From positions 2,356,001 through 2,420,000 of the forward strand of contig NC_013757.1 in the NCBI RefSeq assembly GCF_000025345.1: a stretch of 64,000 bases of DNA. The letters are read 5' to 3'. The notes beneath the pieces are model-generated. The model was not told the DNA's origin and made no database searches. It worked only from the letters and a program-made list of their open reading frames with translations. Position 1 is the first letter of the stretch. Each line of letters starts with the position of its first letter. Of the stretch, positions 26,955-35,749 are shown piece by piece. The position numbers and the translations under genes were made by a program. The stretch is from Geodermatophilus obscurus DSM 43160. GTDB lineage: Bacteria; Actinomycetota; Actinomycetes; Mycobacteriales; Geodermatophilaceae.

Positions 26955-27784
26955 CCGCCACCACCGCCCCGGGCACCACTGACACCGCCGCCGTCCGCCG
27001 GGCGATCGCCTCCACCGCGCGGCCGCCCCGGCCGGGACCGCTGGCGACCGCGCTGACCTTCGGCTGGCGCGGGATGCTGAAGATCAAGCACGTGCCCGAG
27101 CAGCTGATGGACGTCACCATCACGCCGGTGCTGTTCGTGCTGATGTTCACCTACCTGTTCGGTGGGGCGCTCGCCGGCTCGACCAGCGCCTACCTGCAGT
27201 ACGTGCTGCCCGGCATCCTCGTCATGTCGGTCGTCTTCACCACCGTCTACTCCGGCGTCGCGCTGAACACCGACCTCACCAAGGGCGTGGTCGACCGGTT
27301 CCGGTCGCTGCCGATCTGGCGGCCGGCGCCGCTGCTGGGCGCCCTGCTCGGCGACAGCGTCCGGTACGTGGTCGCCGGCACGGTGATCCTCGTGCTGGGC
27401 GTCGTCCTCGGGTACCGGCCGGGAGGCGGGGTGGCCGGGGCGCTGCTGGCGCTCGGGCTGGTGGTCGTCTTCTCGTTCGGGCTCTCGTGGGTGTACTCCG
27501 CGCTCGGCCTGGTGCTGCGCTCACCGAGCGCCGTCCTGAACGGCGGGTTCATGGTGCTCTTCCCGCTGACGTTCCTGTCCAACGTCTTCGTCGACCCGGC
27601 CACGCTGCCCGGCCCGCTGCAGGCGTTCGTGGAGGTGAACCCGATCTCGGTGCTGGCCACCGCATCGCGCTCGCTGATGGCCGGCGACCCCGACGGCACC
27701 GCGATCGCGGTCTCCCTGGCCGTGGCCGCGGCGCTGACCGCGGTGTTCCTCCCGGTCACGACCCGCCTCTACCGCAGCCGCTGA
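26951..27784 (+). CDS. DrrB-type ABC transporter permease
   Basis: A 277-residue ABC-2 permease with six predicted helices. The N-terminal [20 protein letters not shown] and the later [20 protein letters not shown] and [20 protein letters not shown] are hallmarks of DrrB proteins. Its ATG overlaps the ATPase stop (ATGA), giving tight coupling. Confidence 0.88.
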   Translation: MTATTAPGTTDTAAVRRAIASTARPPRPGPLATALTFGWRGMLKIKHVPEQLMDVTITPVLFVLMFTYLFGGALAGSTSAYLQYVLPGILVMSVVFTTVYSGVALNTDLTKGVVDRFRSLPIWRPAPLLGALLGDSVRYVVAGTVILVLGVVLGYRPGGGVAGALLALGLVVVFSFGLSWVYSALGLVLRSPSAVLNGGFMVLFPLTFLSNVFVDPATLPGPLQAFVEVNPISVLATASRSLMAGDPDGTAIAVSLAVAAALTAVFLPVTTRLYRSR

Positions 27785-27788
27785 GGAC

Positions 27789-27794
27789 TACGGT
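27789..27794 (+). promoter_or_regulatory. Candidate -10 element of tryptophan dioxygenase gene
   Basis: TACGGT, seven bases before GTG 27802 and overlapping an earlier in-frame GTG (27793). This favours 27802 as a leaderless start. Confidence 0.35.
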
Positions 27795-27801
27795 GACGGC
27801 C

Positions 27802-28725
27802 GTGGCGCCGTCGGACCACGACCCGTCGGGATCGGTGCGGCCGCTGGAGGAGTCCATCCGCACCGACCTCGGCGGCGCGATGACCTACGCCGCCTACCTC
27901 GACCTGGACCGCCTGCTGGGCGCGCAGCACCCGCGCAGCCGCCCCGAGCACCACGACGAGCTGCTGTTCATCGTCCAGCACCAGACCAGCGAGCTGTGGC
28001 TGAAGCTCGTGCTGCACGAGCTGCGGGCCGCCTGCCGCCACCTGGCCGGCGACGAGCCGGCACCGGCGCTCAAGTGCCTGGCCCGGGTCAAGAACGTGGA
28101 GCGGACGCTTATCGAGCAGTGGTCGGTCCTGGCCACGCTGACCCCGCGGGAGTACGCCCAGTTCCGCGGCGCCCTCGGCAACGCGTCGGGCTTCCAGTCG
28201 CACCAGTACCGCGCGGTCGAGTTCGTCCTCGGCAACAAGCACCCCGGCGTGCTCGCGGTCTTCGCCGGCGAGCCCGCCGCGCGCGAGCTGCTGGAGGAGC
28301 TGCTCGCGGCGCCGACGCTCTACGACGAGTTCCTCCGGCTGATGGCCCGGCTCGGCCTCCCGGTGCCGGCGGCCGTCCTGCAGCGGGACGTGCGCCAGCC
28401 GTGGACGTACCAACCAGACCTGGTCCCGGTCTTCCGCGAGGTCTACGAGTCGACGGGCACGCCGTGGGGGGTCTACGAGGCCTGCGAGAGCCTGGTCGAC
28501 GTCGAGGACAACTGGCAGCTCTGGCGGTTCCGCCACCTGCGCACGGTGCAGCGGACCATCGGCGCGAAGACCGGGACCGGCGGCTCCTCCGGGGTGGGCT
28601 TCCTGCGCCGGGCCCTCGACCTCACCTTCTTCCCCGAGCTGTACGCCGTCCGCACCGTCATCGGCACCGCGGGGGGAGACCCCCGAGGAGGATCTGAACG
28701 CGGGGACGACGGCAGCCGTACGTGA
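27802..28725 (+). CDS. kynA: Tryptophan 2,3-dioxygenase
   Basis: This roughly 307-residue protein is heme-dependent tryptophan 2,3-dioxygenase, which opens the indole ring to N-formylkynurenine. Signatures: HHDELLFIVQHQTSELWLKL near residue 50, NASGFQSHQYR near 130 and the heme-ligand region RFRHLRTVQRTIG near 250. GTG 27802 fits the -10 spacing; GTG 27793 is an alternative. No kynureninase or formamidase gene adjoins it, so the pathway must be completed elsewhere. Confidence 0.88.
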   Translation: MAPSDHDPSGSVRPLEESIRTDLGGAMTYAAYLDLDRLLGAQHPRSRPEHHDELLFIVQHQTSELWLKLVLHELRAACRHLAGDEPAPALKCLARVKNVERTLIEQWSVLATLTPREYAQFRGALGNASGFQSHQYRAVEFVLGNKHPGVLAVFAGEPAARELLEELLAAPTLYDEFLRLMARLGLPVPAAVLQRDVRQPWTYQPDLVPVFREVYESTGTPWGVYEACESLVDVEDNWQLWRFRHLRTVQRTIGAKTGTGGSSGVGFLRRALDLTFFPELYAVRTVIGTAGGDPRGGSERGDDGSRT

Positions 28726-28915
28726 GTGCAGAGGCGGCGCCAGGCCAGGTGCGATGCACCGTTCGTGTCGGTGGCCGGGAGCACGCTGCCCGCACCGCCC
28801 GCCGTCCGGAGGAGCCGGGATGATCGCACGAACACACAACACGGGAGTCCTTGTGTCGCTCCCCCCCGGCGGCCGAGCATGGTCGACCTGGCGCACCCGG
28901 CGAGGAGGAGCCGAC

Positions 28916-29077
28916 ATGGAGCCCGACCCGCGCGAACCGACCGGAGACCTCGGCTACGACATGGCGCACGAGGTGACCGGCGACAGGCCCCGACCGCAGG
29001 AGGGGGCCCCGCAGACCGCCCCGGTGGACGACGCCGGCGACCACGGCTACGACGAGGCGCACGACTTCCGCCGCTGA
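28916..29077 (+). CDS. Small acidic protein with two GYDxAH motifs (53 aa)
   Basis: The 53-residue product carries the same motif twice: GYDMAHEVTGD at residues 13-23 and GYDEAHDFRR at the end, separated by a Pro-rich spacer. It is acidic, without Cys or membrane segment. GAGGAGG a few bases before ATG 28916 is a strong ribosome site. It sits between the tryptophan dioxygenase and LtrA genes. I recognise no named family. Confidence 0.55.
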   Translation: MEPDPREPTGDLGYDMAHEVTGDRPRPQEGAPQTAPVDDAGDHGYDEAHDFRR

Positions 29078-29145
29078 CGGCGGCCCGGCGTGGGAGCGGC
29101 GGGCCGGGGTAGGGAACGGGCACCCCCTCGTCCCCAGGGAGCGTC

Positions 29146-30357
29146 GTGACCGACCGCACCGCACCCCGATCCGTCCTCGGCGCCCTGACCGGCGGCCTGA
29201 TCCGCGCGCCCGAGCTGCGCACCGACGACGATCGGTCGGCCTCCCGCCTGGAGCTCTTCTTCGACCTGGCCTTCGTCCTCGTCGTCGCCGAGCTGGCCAT
29301 CGACTTCCGCGCCGACGTCACCTGGCACGGGGAGCTGGTGTTCGCCGGGCTGTTCACCATCGTCTGGTGGTCGTGGGTCAGCTCGACCCTTTACGCCAAC
29401 CGCTTCGACCACGACGACGTCGTCTACCGGTTGCTCAAGCTCGGCAGCATGGCCGCCGTCGTCGGGATGGCCGCCACCGCCACCGAGGCGACCGGCACCT
29501 ACTTCGGCATCTTCGTCGGCTGCAACCTGGTGCTGCGGGCCATGCTGCTGCTGCAGTACCTCCGCGCGTACCGGCACCTGCCCGGTGCCCGGCCGATCGC
29601 CCGGCTGTACCTGATCGGCACCGCCGTCGGGGCGCTGCTGTGGGCGGTGTCCCTCGCGGTGCCGCGGCCGATCGGGTTCGCCCTGTGGGCCGCCGCCATC
29701 CTGGTCGAGGTGCTGGTGCCACTGCTGGCCACCCGCTCGTCGGCCGACGTCCCCCTGCACGTCGAGCACCTGCCCGAGCGGTTCGGGCTCTTCGTGATCC
29801 TGGTGCTCGGCGAGTCGGTGGCCGGCATCGCCCACGGCCTGCACGACGCCCACTGGACCGGCTCGGGACTGCTGGTCGCGGCGCTCGGCTTCGTCCTGGC
29901 CGCGGCGCTGTGGTGGAGCTACTTCGACCTGGCGGGGGCCCGCGCCAAGCAGCTGCTCAGCGAGGTGGGCGGGGAGCGCAGCGACCACGCCCACGACGTG
30001 TACGTCTTCGGGCAGCTGCCGCTGACCCTGGCGCTCGCCACCATCGGCGCGGGGCTGGAGCTGGCCGTCGTGCAGAGCGGCGAGGGCGAGGTGCCGACCG
30101 GCACCCGCCTGGTGCTGGCGGGCGGGGTGGTGGTCTACCTGCTGTCGGTGTCCTTCACCGAGGTGGGGATGTCCAAGCAGGGGTCACGGCGGGGGTTGTG
30201 GTGGCCGGTCGTCGCGGCCGCCGTCGCCGCCGTGGACGTCGCGCTCGAGCTGCCGGCCGCCGTGGTGGTCGGCGCGCTGGCCGCGGTCGTCGTCGCCGTG
30301 GTGGTCGTGGGGCTGTTCGAGCGGGCCACCGGGCGGGTGGCTGTCGAGGAGGTCTGA
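29146..30357 (+). CDS. Low-temperature-requirement protein A (LtrA) family
   Basis: The 403-residue protein has about ten membrane helices and the LtrA hallmarks RLELFFDLAFVLVVAELA near residue 35, FTIVWWSWVSSTLYANRFD, and HLPERFGLFVILVLGESV near 205. LtrA was named for a cold-growth phenotype in Listeria, but its activity is unknown. The TMEM175-like gene converges on it with a gap of only 16 bases. Confidence 0.88.
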   Translation: MTDRTAPRSVLGALTGGLIRAPELRTDDDRSASRLELFFDLAFVLVVAELAIDFRADVTWHGELVFAGLFTIVWWSWVSSTLYANRFDHDDVVYRLLKLGSMAAVVGMAATATEATGTYFGIFVGCNLVLRAMLLLQYLRAYRHLPGARPIARLYLIGTAVGALLWAVSLAVPRPIGFALWAAAILVEVLVPLLATRSSADVPLHVEHLPERFGLFVILVLGESVAGIAHGLHDAHWTGSGLLVAALGFVLAAALWWSYFDLAGARAKQLLSEVGGERSDHAHDVYVFGQLPLTLALATIGAGLELAVVQSGEGEVPTGTRLVLAGGVVVYLLSVSFTEVGMSKQGSRRGLWWPVVAAAVAAVDVALELPAAVVVGALAAVVVAVVVVGLFERATGRVAVEEV

Positions 30358-30373
30358 CCTGCGGCCGCCGGGC

Positions 30374-30979
30374 TCAGCGTGCCCGGCGGGCGAGCAGCCG
30401 GCGCACCGGGTCAGGGAGGAGGAGCAGCAGCAGCGCGAGGTAACCGACCGCGGGGACGGCGACACCGAGGACGAGGGCGACTCCGAAGGCGGCCGTGATG
30501 AGCAGGGAACCGGTCGGGTCGTCCTCGGCGCCGTCGTAGCCGTGCCGACGCAGGTGCGGCCGGCCGGAGACCATCAGGCTCAGCACGGTCAGGCAGGCCG
30601 AGCTCACTGTCATCGTCCCGATGTAGAGCGCGATCCCCAGGCGGGTGCCGTTCCCGTAGACGGCCGCCACCTCGGTGGCGAAGGGCACCAGCACGATCGT
30701 CAGCGTCCAGAGGAGGTTCACCAGCACGAACGGCCAGTCGTAGGAGCCGACCCGCTCGACGATCCGGTGGTGCACCAGCCAGAGCTGCGCGATCACCGCG
30801 AAGCTCAGCACGAAGGCGCCGAACCGGCCGGCCTCGTCGGCGAGCAGGTCGCCGAGGTCGACGTCGCGCCCCTCCTCCGGGATGACGTCGACCAGCGGCA
30901 GGACCAGCAGCGTGATCGCGATCGCCACGACGGCGTCGAGGAAGGTGATCAGCCGGTCGAGGCCCCGGTCGGTGCGCAC
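30374..30979 (-). CDS. TMEM175-family (DUF1211) potassium channel-like protein
   Basis: The 201-residue membrane protein begins with a TMEM175-like helix, DRLITFLDAVVAIAITLLVL. The family signature is RxxxFSD; here it reads RLITFLD, with Leu for Ser. Six hydrophobic segments follow. Prokaryotic TMEM175 proteins form tetrameric leak K+ channels. GTG 30979 is chosen because a -10 (TAACCT) lies seven bases upstream and the frame beyond is antisense to the hydrolase gene. Confidence 0.78.
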   Translation of the reverse strand: MRTDRGLDRLITFLDAVVAIAITLLVLPLVDVIPEEGRDVDLGDLLADEAGRFGAFVLSFAVIAQLWLVHHRIVERVGSYDWPFVLVNLLWTLTIVLVPFATEVAAVYGNGTRLGIALYIGTMTVSSACLTVLSLMVSGRPHLRRHGYDGAEDDPTGSLLITAAFGVALVLGVAVPAVGYLALLLLLLPDPVRRLLARRAR

Positions 30980-30986
30980 CTCCCGC

Positions 30987-30992
30987 AGGTTA
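30987..30992 (-). promoter_or_regulatory. Candidate -10 element of TMEM175-like gene
   Basis: TAACCT on the minus strand with a seven-base gap to GTG 30979; leaderless arrangement. Confidence 0.4.
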
Positions 30993-31051
30993 GGGACGTC
31001 CGCTCCCGGGCGGGGTGGTCGTCGCGCCCGCCGGCGGGGTAGGGGCCCGGC

Positions 31052-31942
31052 ATGCGCGAGCGACCAGGTCACGGCGGACGACCCGGACCACGGGAGGGCA
31101 GCATCCGGCTGCCGGACGGGCGGGCGCTGGCCTACGCCGAGTACGGCGACCCGGCGGGCCGGGTGGTGCTCGGCTGCCACGGCTCGCCGAGCTCGCGGCT
31201 GGAGCGCCACGTCGAGGACCCCGAGGACTACCGCCGCTGGGGCGTGCGCTTCATCGTCCCCGACCGGCCGGGCTTCGGCCGCTCCGACCCGCGGCCGGGA
31301 CGACGGGTGGCCGACTGGCCGGACGACGTCGCGCCGCTGCTGGACTCCCTCGGGGTCGAGGAGTTCGCCGTCCTGAGCCTCTCCGGTGGCGCCGCCTACG
31401 CCCTGGCCTGCGCGCACGCCTTCGACTCCCGGGTGCGCAGCGTCGGCGTCCTCGGCGGGGCACCTCCGCCCGACGTCCCGTGGCCGTGGCCGGGCTGGGT
31501 GCCGCGGCGGCTGCGGGCGGCCGCGCACCGCCCGTCGCCGGCAGCGGCGCTGCTGCGGCCGGTGTTCGCCCCGATCGCGCAGCGCCCGGCGGCGATCCCG
31601 CGCTACCTGCAGGCCCGGCTCAACCCGGCCGACCGTCGCGTGATCGGGCGTCCGGAGGTCCGGCGGATCCTGGCCGACACCTTCACCGAGGGCCTGCGCA
31701 ACGGGACCGCTCCGCTCGCCGAGGACCGGGCGCTGCTGTTCCGTCCCTGGGGGTTCCCGCTGACGGAGGTGCGCCAGCACGTGCACCTGTGGCACGGGAC
31801 GCAGGACTGGCAGGTGCCGGTGGCGCTCGGCCGCGTGCTGGCCGCGATGCTGCCCCGCTGCACGGCGCACTGGCTGGTCGGCGAGGGGCACTTCGCCGTC
31901 TTCGACCACGCAGCGGAGGTGTACGCGGCGCTGCGCCACTGA
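31052..31942 (+). CDS. Alpha/beta hydrolase
   Basis: The 296-residue protein has the alpha/beta hydrolase pattern: oxyanion loop GCHGSPSSRLE, the PDRPGFGRSDP strand, a nucleophile elbow LSLSGGAAYAL (Ser in S-x-S-G-G) and a C-terminal acid and His (HGTQDWQVP, GEGHFAVF). No signal peptide is present. It heads a probable two-gene unit with the flavodoxin-like gene 22 bases downstream. Substrate unknown. Confidence 0.83.
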   Translation: MRERPGHGGRPGPREGSIRLPDGRALAYAEYGDPAGRVVLGCHGSPSSRLERHVEDPEDYRRWGVRFIVPDRPGFGRSDPRPGRRVADWPDDVAPLLDSLGVEEFAVLSLSGGAAYALACAHAFDSRVRSVGVLGGAPPPDVPWPWPGWVPRRLRAAAHRPSPAAALLRPVFAPIAQRPAAIPRYLQARLNPADRRVIGRPEVRRILADTFTEGLRNGTAPLAEDRALLFRPWGFPLTEVRQHVHLWHGTQDWQVPVALGRVLAAMLPRCTAHWLVGEGHFAVFDHAAEVYAALRH

Positions 31943-31964
31943 CCGGGCGGGGGAGGATGCCCGC

Positions 31965-32405
31965 GTGCCCCGGCTGCTCGTCGTCCACCACACGCCGTCG
32001 CCGTCCCTGCAGGCCGTGCTCGAGGCGGTGCGGGAGGGCGTCGCGCTGGTCGAGGAGGTCGAGCTCGACGTCCGCCCCGCGCTGTCGGCCGGGGCCGCCG
32101 ACCTGCTCGCGGCCGACGGTGTCCTGCTCGGGACGCCGGCCAACATCGGCTACATGTCCGGAGCGCTCAAGCACTTCTTCGACACCGTCTACTACCCGTG
32201 CCTGGACGCCACCGTCGGTCTCCCGTACGGCGTGTACGTGCACGGCAACGACGACACCGCGGGCGCGCTGCGCAGCATCGACAAGATCACCGGCGCGCTG
32301 CGGTGGAAGCAGGTCGCCGCGCCACTGAGCCTCACCGGCGCGCCCGGCCCGGCCGACCTCGAGGCCGTCCGCGAGCTGGCCGCGACGGTCGCGGTGCAGC
32401 TGTAG
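31965..32405 (+). CDS. Flavodoxin-like NAD(P)H-dependent oxidoreductase
   Basis: The 146-residue protein reads as a flavodoxin fold: first strand LLVVHHTPSPSLQAVLEAV and the FMN-contact loop GTPANIGYMSGALKHFFD near residue 58, as in NADPH-dependent FMN reductases and flavodoxin-like trp-repressor-binding proteins. GTG 31965 is the start. Its partner is unknown; a role in quinone or flavin reduction is inferred from the fold. Confidence 0.8.
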   Translation: MPRLLVVHHTPSPSLQAVLEAVREGVALVEEVELDVRPALSAGAADLLAADGVLLGTPANIGYMSGALKHFFDTVYYPCLDATVGLPYGVYVHGNDDTAGALRSIDKITGALRWKQVAAPLSLTGAPGPADLEAVRELAATVAVQL

Positions 32406-32410
32406 CGGAC

Positions 32411-32560
32411 GTGCCGCTCGGCACCGCACGTTTGGTGCTCCGGGCGTCCACCCCGGCCGACCTCGACCCGGCTGCCGGCCGCGCTGCGACGTCCGCACGG
32501 TGCACCGGCCCGGCCCGAGGTCGTCGAGGGCTCCGAGCGCGGCGACGTGGAGTACGCGCT
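32411..32560 (+). pseudogene. Probable remnant of a GNAT acetyltransferase gene
   Basis: From GTG 32411 the frame begins like a GNAT protein (VPLGTARLVLRASTPADLDP), then the sense is lost; another frame continues with LPAALRRPHGAPARPEVVEG and ERGDVEYALTR. This fits a gene with a frameshift and a lost C-terminal two thirds. Evidence is only a few short matches, so confidence is low. Confidence 0.35.
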
Positions 32561-33315
32561 CACCCGGGCCGAGGGGGCGGCGCCGCGGCCGGAGGTGCGG
32601 GCCGCGGCGGCACCTCGGTGAACAGGTCGACCAGCGCGTCCCAGCGGGTGCGCCGGCCGGCGGGGAAGCGGGCCTCGGCGCGGGCCCGCTGCCGGGAGCC
32701 CGGCCGGTATCGCCGGTGGGCCCAGAACGAGCCGGGCCGGGCCAGCCGCACCGCTCCGACCAGCGCGACCAGCGGGACGAAGACGCCGACGACGCCGAGC
32801 ACCACCCGGCCCTTGAGGATGGCGGCCAGGGCGAGGAGCAGGTTCACCATGACCGTTATCCACAACAACAACTCACTGTCGGCGTCGTCCGCGTCGAACG
32901 GGTTGGCACCGACGAGCAGCAGCCCCCCGACGACCAACGCCACGAGGACGGCGTCGATCGAGCTGCGGCCCTCCCGGCTCCAGTAGACGTCCTCCAGGTG
33001 CAGCCACAGCGCGAACTCGTCGAGGGTGAGGGCGGCGCCGGCACCGAACAGCACGGCCAGGACCTGCACCCACGGCGGTCCGGGCCGGTAGGTGAACTCC
33101 AGGGTGCCGGTGCCGAGCAGCAGGAAGATGCCGTAGACCTCATGGTGCAGGTGCACGCCGCCGACGCTCGCGTCGCGGAACGGCCCGCGGCCGGTCCGGA
33201 TGGCCCGGGTGACCAGCCGGGTGACCAGGAAGGTCAGCAGGAACGCCAGCACCATCCAGCCGACGACGGCCCGGCGGTCGGACAGGCCGGGCAGGATCTC
33301 GAGATCGACGTCCAC
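32560..33315 (-). CDS. Integral membrane protein, HLHHEV family
   Basis: The 251-residue protein has about five membrane helices and distinct conserved-looking motifs: VHLHHEVYGIFLLL near residue 55, LDEFALWLHLEDVYWSREGR near residue 100. A long basic and Pro-rich tail ends it. The clustered His and acidic residues on helices could bind metal or protons; this is inference. I know similar actinobacterial proteins only as uncharacterised membrane proteins. Confidence 0.75.
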   Translation of the reverse strand: MDVDLEILPGLSDRRAVVGWMVLAFLLTFLVTRLVTRAIRTGRGPFRDASVGGVHLHHEVYGIFLLLGTGTLEFTYRPGPPWVQVLAVLFGAGAALTLDEFALWLHLEDVYWSREGRSSIDAVLVALVVGGLLLVGANPFDADDADSELLLWITVMVNLLLALAAILKGRVVLGVVGVFVPLVALVGAVRLARPGSFWAHRRYRPGSRQRARAEARFPAGRRTRWDALVDLFTEVPPRPAPPAAAPPPRPG

Positions 33316-33387
33316 CCACCACCTCCGCGCCCGCGGTCTCCGGCCGTCGCCGATGGTGGTGCCGGCGGACGCCCGCCGACAAGCGGG

Positions 33388-34944
33388 TCAGCCGCCGGCC
33401 AGGCGCAGCAGCACGGCCTCGTCCGGACCCAGCTCCACGTCCCGCCCCGGCGGCCGGCCCGGGTCCGTGGAGACGAGCAGGGTGGCCTCGCCGTCGACGG
33501 GCAGTGGGCGCGGCTCGGAGGTGAAGTTGACGGCGGCCAGCAGCCGGTCGTCGTCGTCCTCGCGCAGCCAGGCCAGCACGCCGGGCCCGGCGTCGACCAT
33601 CCGCTGCCGGCCGGTCTGCAGCGTCGGCGAGCCGGCGCGCAGCGCGGCCAGCCGGCGCACCAGTGACAGCGTCGAGGAGGCGTCCGCGGCCTGGCGCTCG
33701 ACGCACAGTCGTTCCGCGTCGGCCACGAGCGGCAGCCACGGGTCCCCGGTGGTGAAGCCCGCGCCGGGGCCGGCGACCGACGGCGGCCGCCAGGGGAGCG
33801 GTGCCCTCTCGGGGTCGCGGCCGTCGACGTCGACCACCCGGTCCGGTGGGACGACGGCGTCCGGCAGGCCCAGCTCGTCGCCCTGGTAGAGGAAGGGCGT
33901 GCCGCGCAGCGCCGTCAGCAGCAGCGCGACCGCCCGGGCGCGGGCCGGCCCGTGCCCGCCGTCGTCCCCGTCACCGATGTCGTAGCGGGTGGCGATCCGG
34001 GAGTGGTCGTGGTTGCCGAGGAACCAGGCCGGCCACGCCTCGGGCTCGGCCAGTGCCTCGAACTCCTCGATCGCGGCGCGGAACGCCTCGGCGTCCCACG
34101 GCAGGTGGACGAACACGAAGTTGTGGGCCAGGTGCAGCTGGTCGCCGCCGGCCAGGTAGGCGACCACGCGCGGCAGGTCGAGCAGGTAGACCTCGCCGAC
34201 GATCATGCGGTCGGGGAACTCGTCGACGACTCGCCGGATGCCGCGCAGCCGCTCGTGCGCGGTCTCCCAGTCCTGGTCGTGCCGGCGGTCGGAGCCGGCG
34301 TTGCTGCGCAGCAGCGGGTCCTTGGCCAGCCGCTGCAGGGCGTCGATGCGCAGCCCGTCCACCCCGCGCCCCAGCCAGAACCGGACGACGTCGTGCATGG
34401 CCGCCTCGACGGCCGGGTTCTCCCAGTCCAGGTCGGGCTGCTGCGGTGTGTAGGAGTGCAGGTACCACTGGCCGGTGCGCTCGTCGTGCGTCCAGGCCGG
34501 GCCGACGGCGGCGAACTCCGAGCGCCAGTCGTTGGGCGGCCCGCCGTCGGGGGCGCCGTCCCGCCAGACGTACCAGTCCCGCCTCGGGTCCTCCCGTGAG
34601 GAGCGGGAGGCGAGGAACCACGGGTGCTGGTCGGAGGTGTGGTTGGGCACCCAGTCCAGGACCACGCGGATGCCCCGGGCGTGGCAGTCGGCGACGAGGT
34701 CGTCGAGGTCGGCCAGCGTGCCGAACAACGGGTCGACGTCGCAGAGGTCCGAGACGTCGTAGCCGAAGTCGGCCATGGGGGAGGGGAACACCGGCGAGAG
34801 CCAGACGGCGGCGACGGACAGCCCGGCGAGGTGGTCCAGGTGCGCCCGCAGGCCGCGCAGGTCACCGACGCCGTCGCCGTCGGAGTCGGCGAACGACCGC
34901 GGGTAGACCTGGTAGACCGCGCCGCGCTGCCACCACTCGGTCAC
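33388..34944 (-). CDS. GH13 alpha-glucosidase
   Basis: The 518-residue protein is a GH13 exo-glucosidase close to oligo-1,6-glucosidase, alpha-glucosidase or trehalose-6-phosphate hydrolase. It has the start WWQRGAVYQVYPRSFADSDG, nucleophile Asp201 (GLRIDAL), acid/base Glu251 (VGEVYLLD) and transition-state His312-Asp313 (GNHDHSR). No signal peptide, so cytoplasmic. The GTG start overlaps the stop of a 30-residue ORF (GTGA), suggesting translational coupling. No sugar transporter adjoins it. Confidence 0.88.
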   Translation of the reverse strand: MTEWWQRGAVYQVYPRSFADSDGDGVGDLRGLRAHLDHLAGLSVAAVWLSPVFPSPMADFGYDVSDLCDVDPLFGTLADLDDLVADCHARGIRVVLDWVPNHTSDQHPWFLASRSSREDPRRDWYVWRDGAPDGGPPNDWRSEFAAVGPAWTHDERTGQWYLHSYTPQQPDLDWENPAVEAAMHDVVRFWLGRGVDGLRIDALQRLAKDPLLRSNAGSDRRHDQDWETAHERLRGIRRVVDEFPDRMIVGEVYLLDLPRVVAYLAGGDQLHLAHNFVFVHLPWDAEAFRAAIEEFEALAEPEAWPAWFLGNHDHSRIATRYDIGDGDDGGHGPARARAVALLLTALRGTPFLYQGDELGLPDAVVPPDRVVDVDGRDPERAPLPWRPPSVAGPGAGFTTGDPWLPLVADAERLCVERQAADASSTLSLVRRLAALRAGSPTLQTGRQRMVDAGPGVLAWLREDDDDRLLAAVNFTSEPRPLPVDGEATLLVSTDPGRPPGRDVELGPDEAVLLRLAGG

Positions 34945-35033
34945 GGGCGCGGGACGGGGCGGAGGTGGATGCGTCGCGCGCCGGCGTCGCGCAGCACCCG
35001 GACCGGCTGGGCGGCGACGGTCGGGCAGGCCAT
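34941..35033 (-). CDS. Leader ORF (30 aa) coupled to alpha-glucosidase
   Basis: ATG 35033 has a perfect GGAGG ribosome site five bases upstream and opens 30 codons, starting MACPTVAAQPVRVLRDAG. Its TGA overlaps the glucosidase GTG by two bases inside GTGA. The glucosidase itself has no ribosome site of its own outside this ORF. A translated leader peptide that sets glucosidase expression is the simplest reading; ribosome profiling would be needed to be sure. Confidence 0.45.
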   Translation of the reverse strand: MACPTVAAQPVRVLRDAGARRIHLRPVPRP

Positions 35034-35129
35034 GGCGACCTCCGCGGGGAGGAGCAGAGGCGGCCGGGGCTGACCGACGCCCCGGACGCTACGGGGAGGC
35101 GGCACCCGGCGCGAGTACCACCGCCCGAC

Positions 35130-35148
35130 CCGGGAGGGCCTCTCCCGG
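35130..35148. terminator. Hairpin downstream of the DUF6186-like gene
   Basis: CCGGGAG and CTCCCGG arms (7 bases) with a five-base loop, between the stop at 35179 and the glucosidase leader. No T-run follows. Confidence 0.4.
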
Positions 35149-35178
35149 ACCCGGACGCCGTGCACCCGGGCCGAGTCC

Positions 35179-35364
35179 TCACCGGGCGAGGAAGTGCACG
35201 CCGAGCCACACCCAGGCGAGCAGCACGGCGACCCGTCCCGGTGTCGTCCGCATGGCGGCGGCGACCGTCTCCGTGGAGGTCGCCGGCCCCGCGCCGCGCC
35301 GCGCCGCGACCTCCAGCGCCAGGGCGGCGACCAGCAGGACGACGAACCCGGCCACGCCGGTCAC
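35179..35364 (-). CDS. DUF6186-like small membrane protein (61 aa)
   Basis: The 61-residue product has two hydrophobic helices, GVAGFVVLLVAALALEVAAR and VAVLLAWVWLGVHFLAR, joined by TSTETVAAAMRTTPGR. This is the pattern of a family of small actinobacterial membrane proteins (DUF6186), function unknown. Its GTG overlaps the stop of the preceding membrane gene by GTGA, so they form a pair. Confidence 0.7.
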   Translation of the reverse strand: MTGVAGFVVLLVAALALEVAARRGAGPATSTETVAAAMRTTPGRVAVLLAWVWLGVHFLAR

Positions 35365-35747
35365 CCCGGCCGCCGGGGGCCGGCCCGGCTGACCAGCCAG
35401 GCGCCGGCCGCCAGCCAGGCGAGGGTCGCTCCGCCGCGCAGCACCGGGGAGGCGAGGACCGGGTCGGCCAGGTCGCTGAGCGCGGGCAGGTCGTCGTCGG
35501 CGAGGGTGACCAGCTCCCAGACGACGGCCGCTGCCAGCCAGCCGAGCCACGGCAGCCCGCGCCGGCCGACCGGCGCCGCCGCCGCACCCGCCCGCCGGGC
35601 CAGGCCCGCCGCGGCGACGACGGCACCCGCGGCGGCCACGGCGAGCAGCGCGCCCGTCGACAGCTCGCCGGCGACGGCCACCACGGCGGCGCACGAGACG
35701 GCTGCCGCGGCGCAGGTGAGCCGGCGCGCGGAGCGGGAACAACGCAT
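35361..35747 (-). CDS. Membrane protein of unknown function (128 aa)
   Basis: The 128-residue product has about four helices (TCAAAAVSCAAVVAVAG, LLAVAAAGAVVAAAGLARRA, LPWLGWLAAAVVWELVTL, GATLAWLAAGAWLVSRA). The ATG at 35747 is only two bases from the divergent CPBP start, unusually tight. It is coupled to the DUF6186-like gene, and similar two-gene pairs occur in actinobacteria as uncharacterised membrane proteins. Confidence 0.65.
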   Translation of the reverse strand: MRCSRSARRLTCAAAAVSCAAVVAVAGELSTGALLAVAAAGAVVAAAGLARRAGAAAAPVGRRGLPWLGWLAAAVVWELVTLADDDLPALSDLADPVLASPVLRGGATLAWLAAGAWLVSRAGPRRPG

Positions 35748-35749
35748 CC

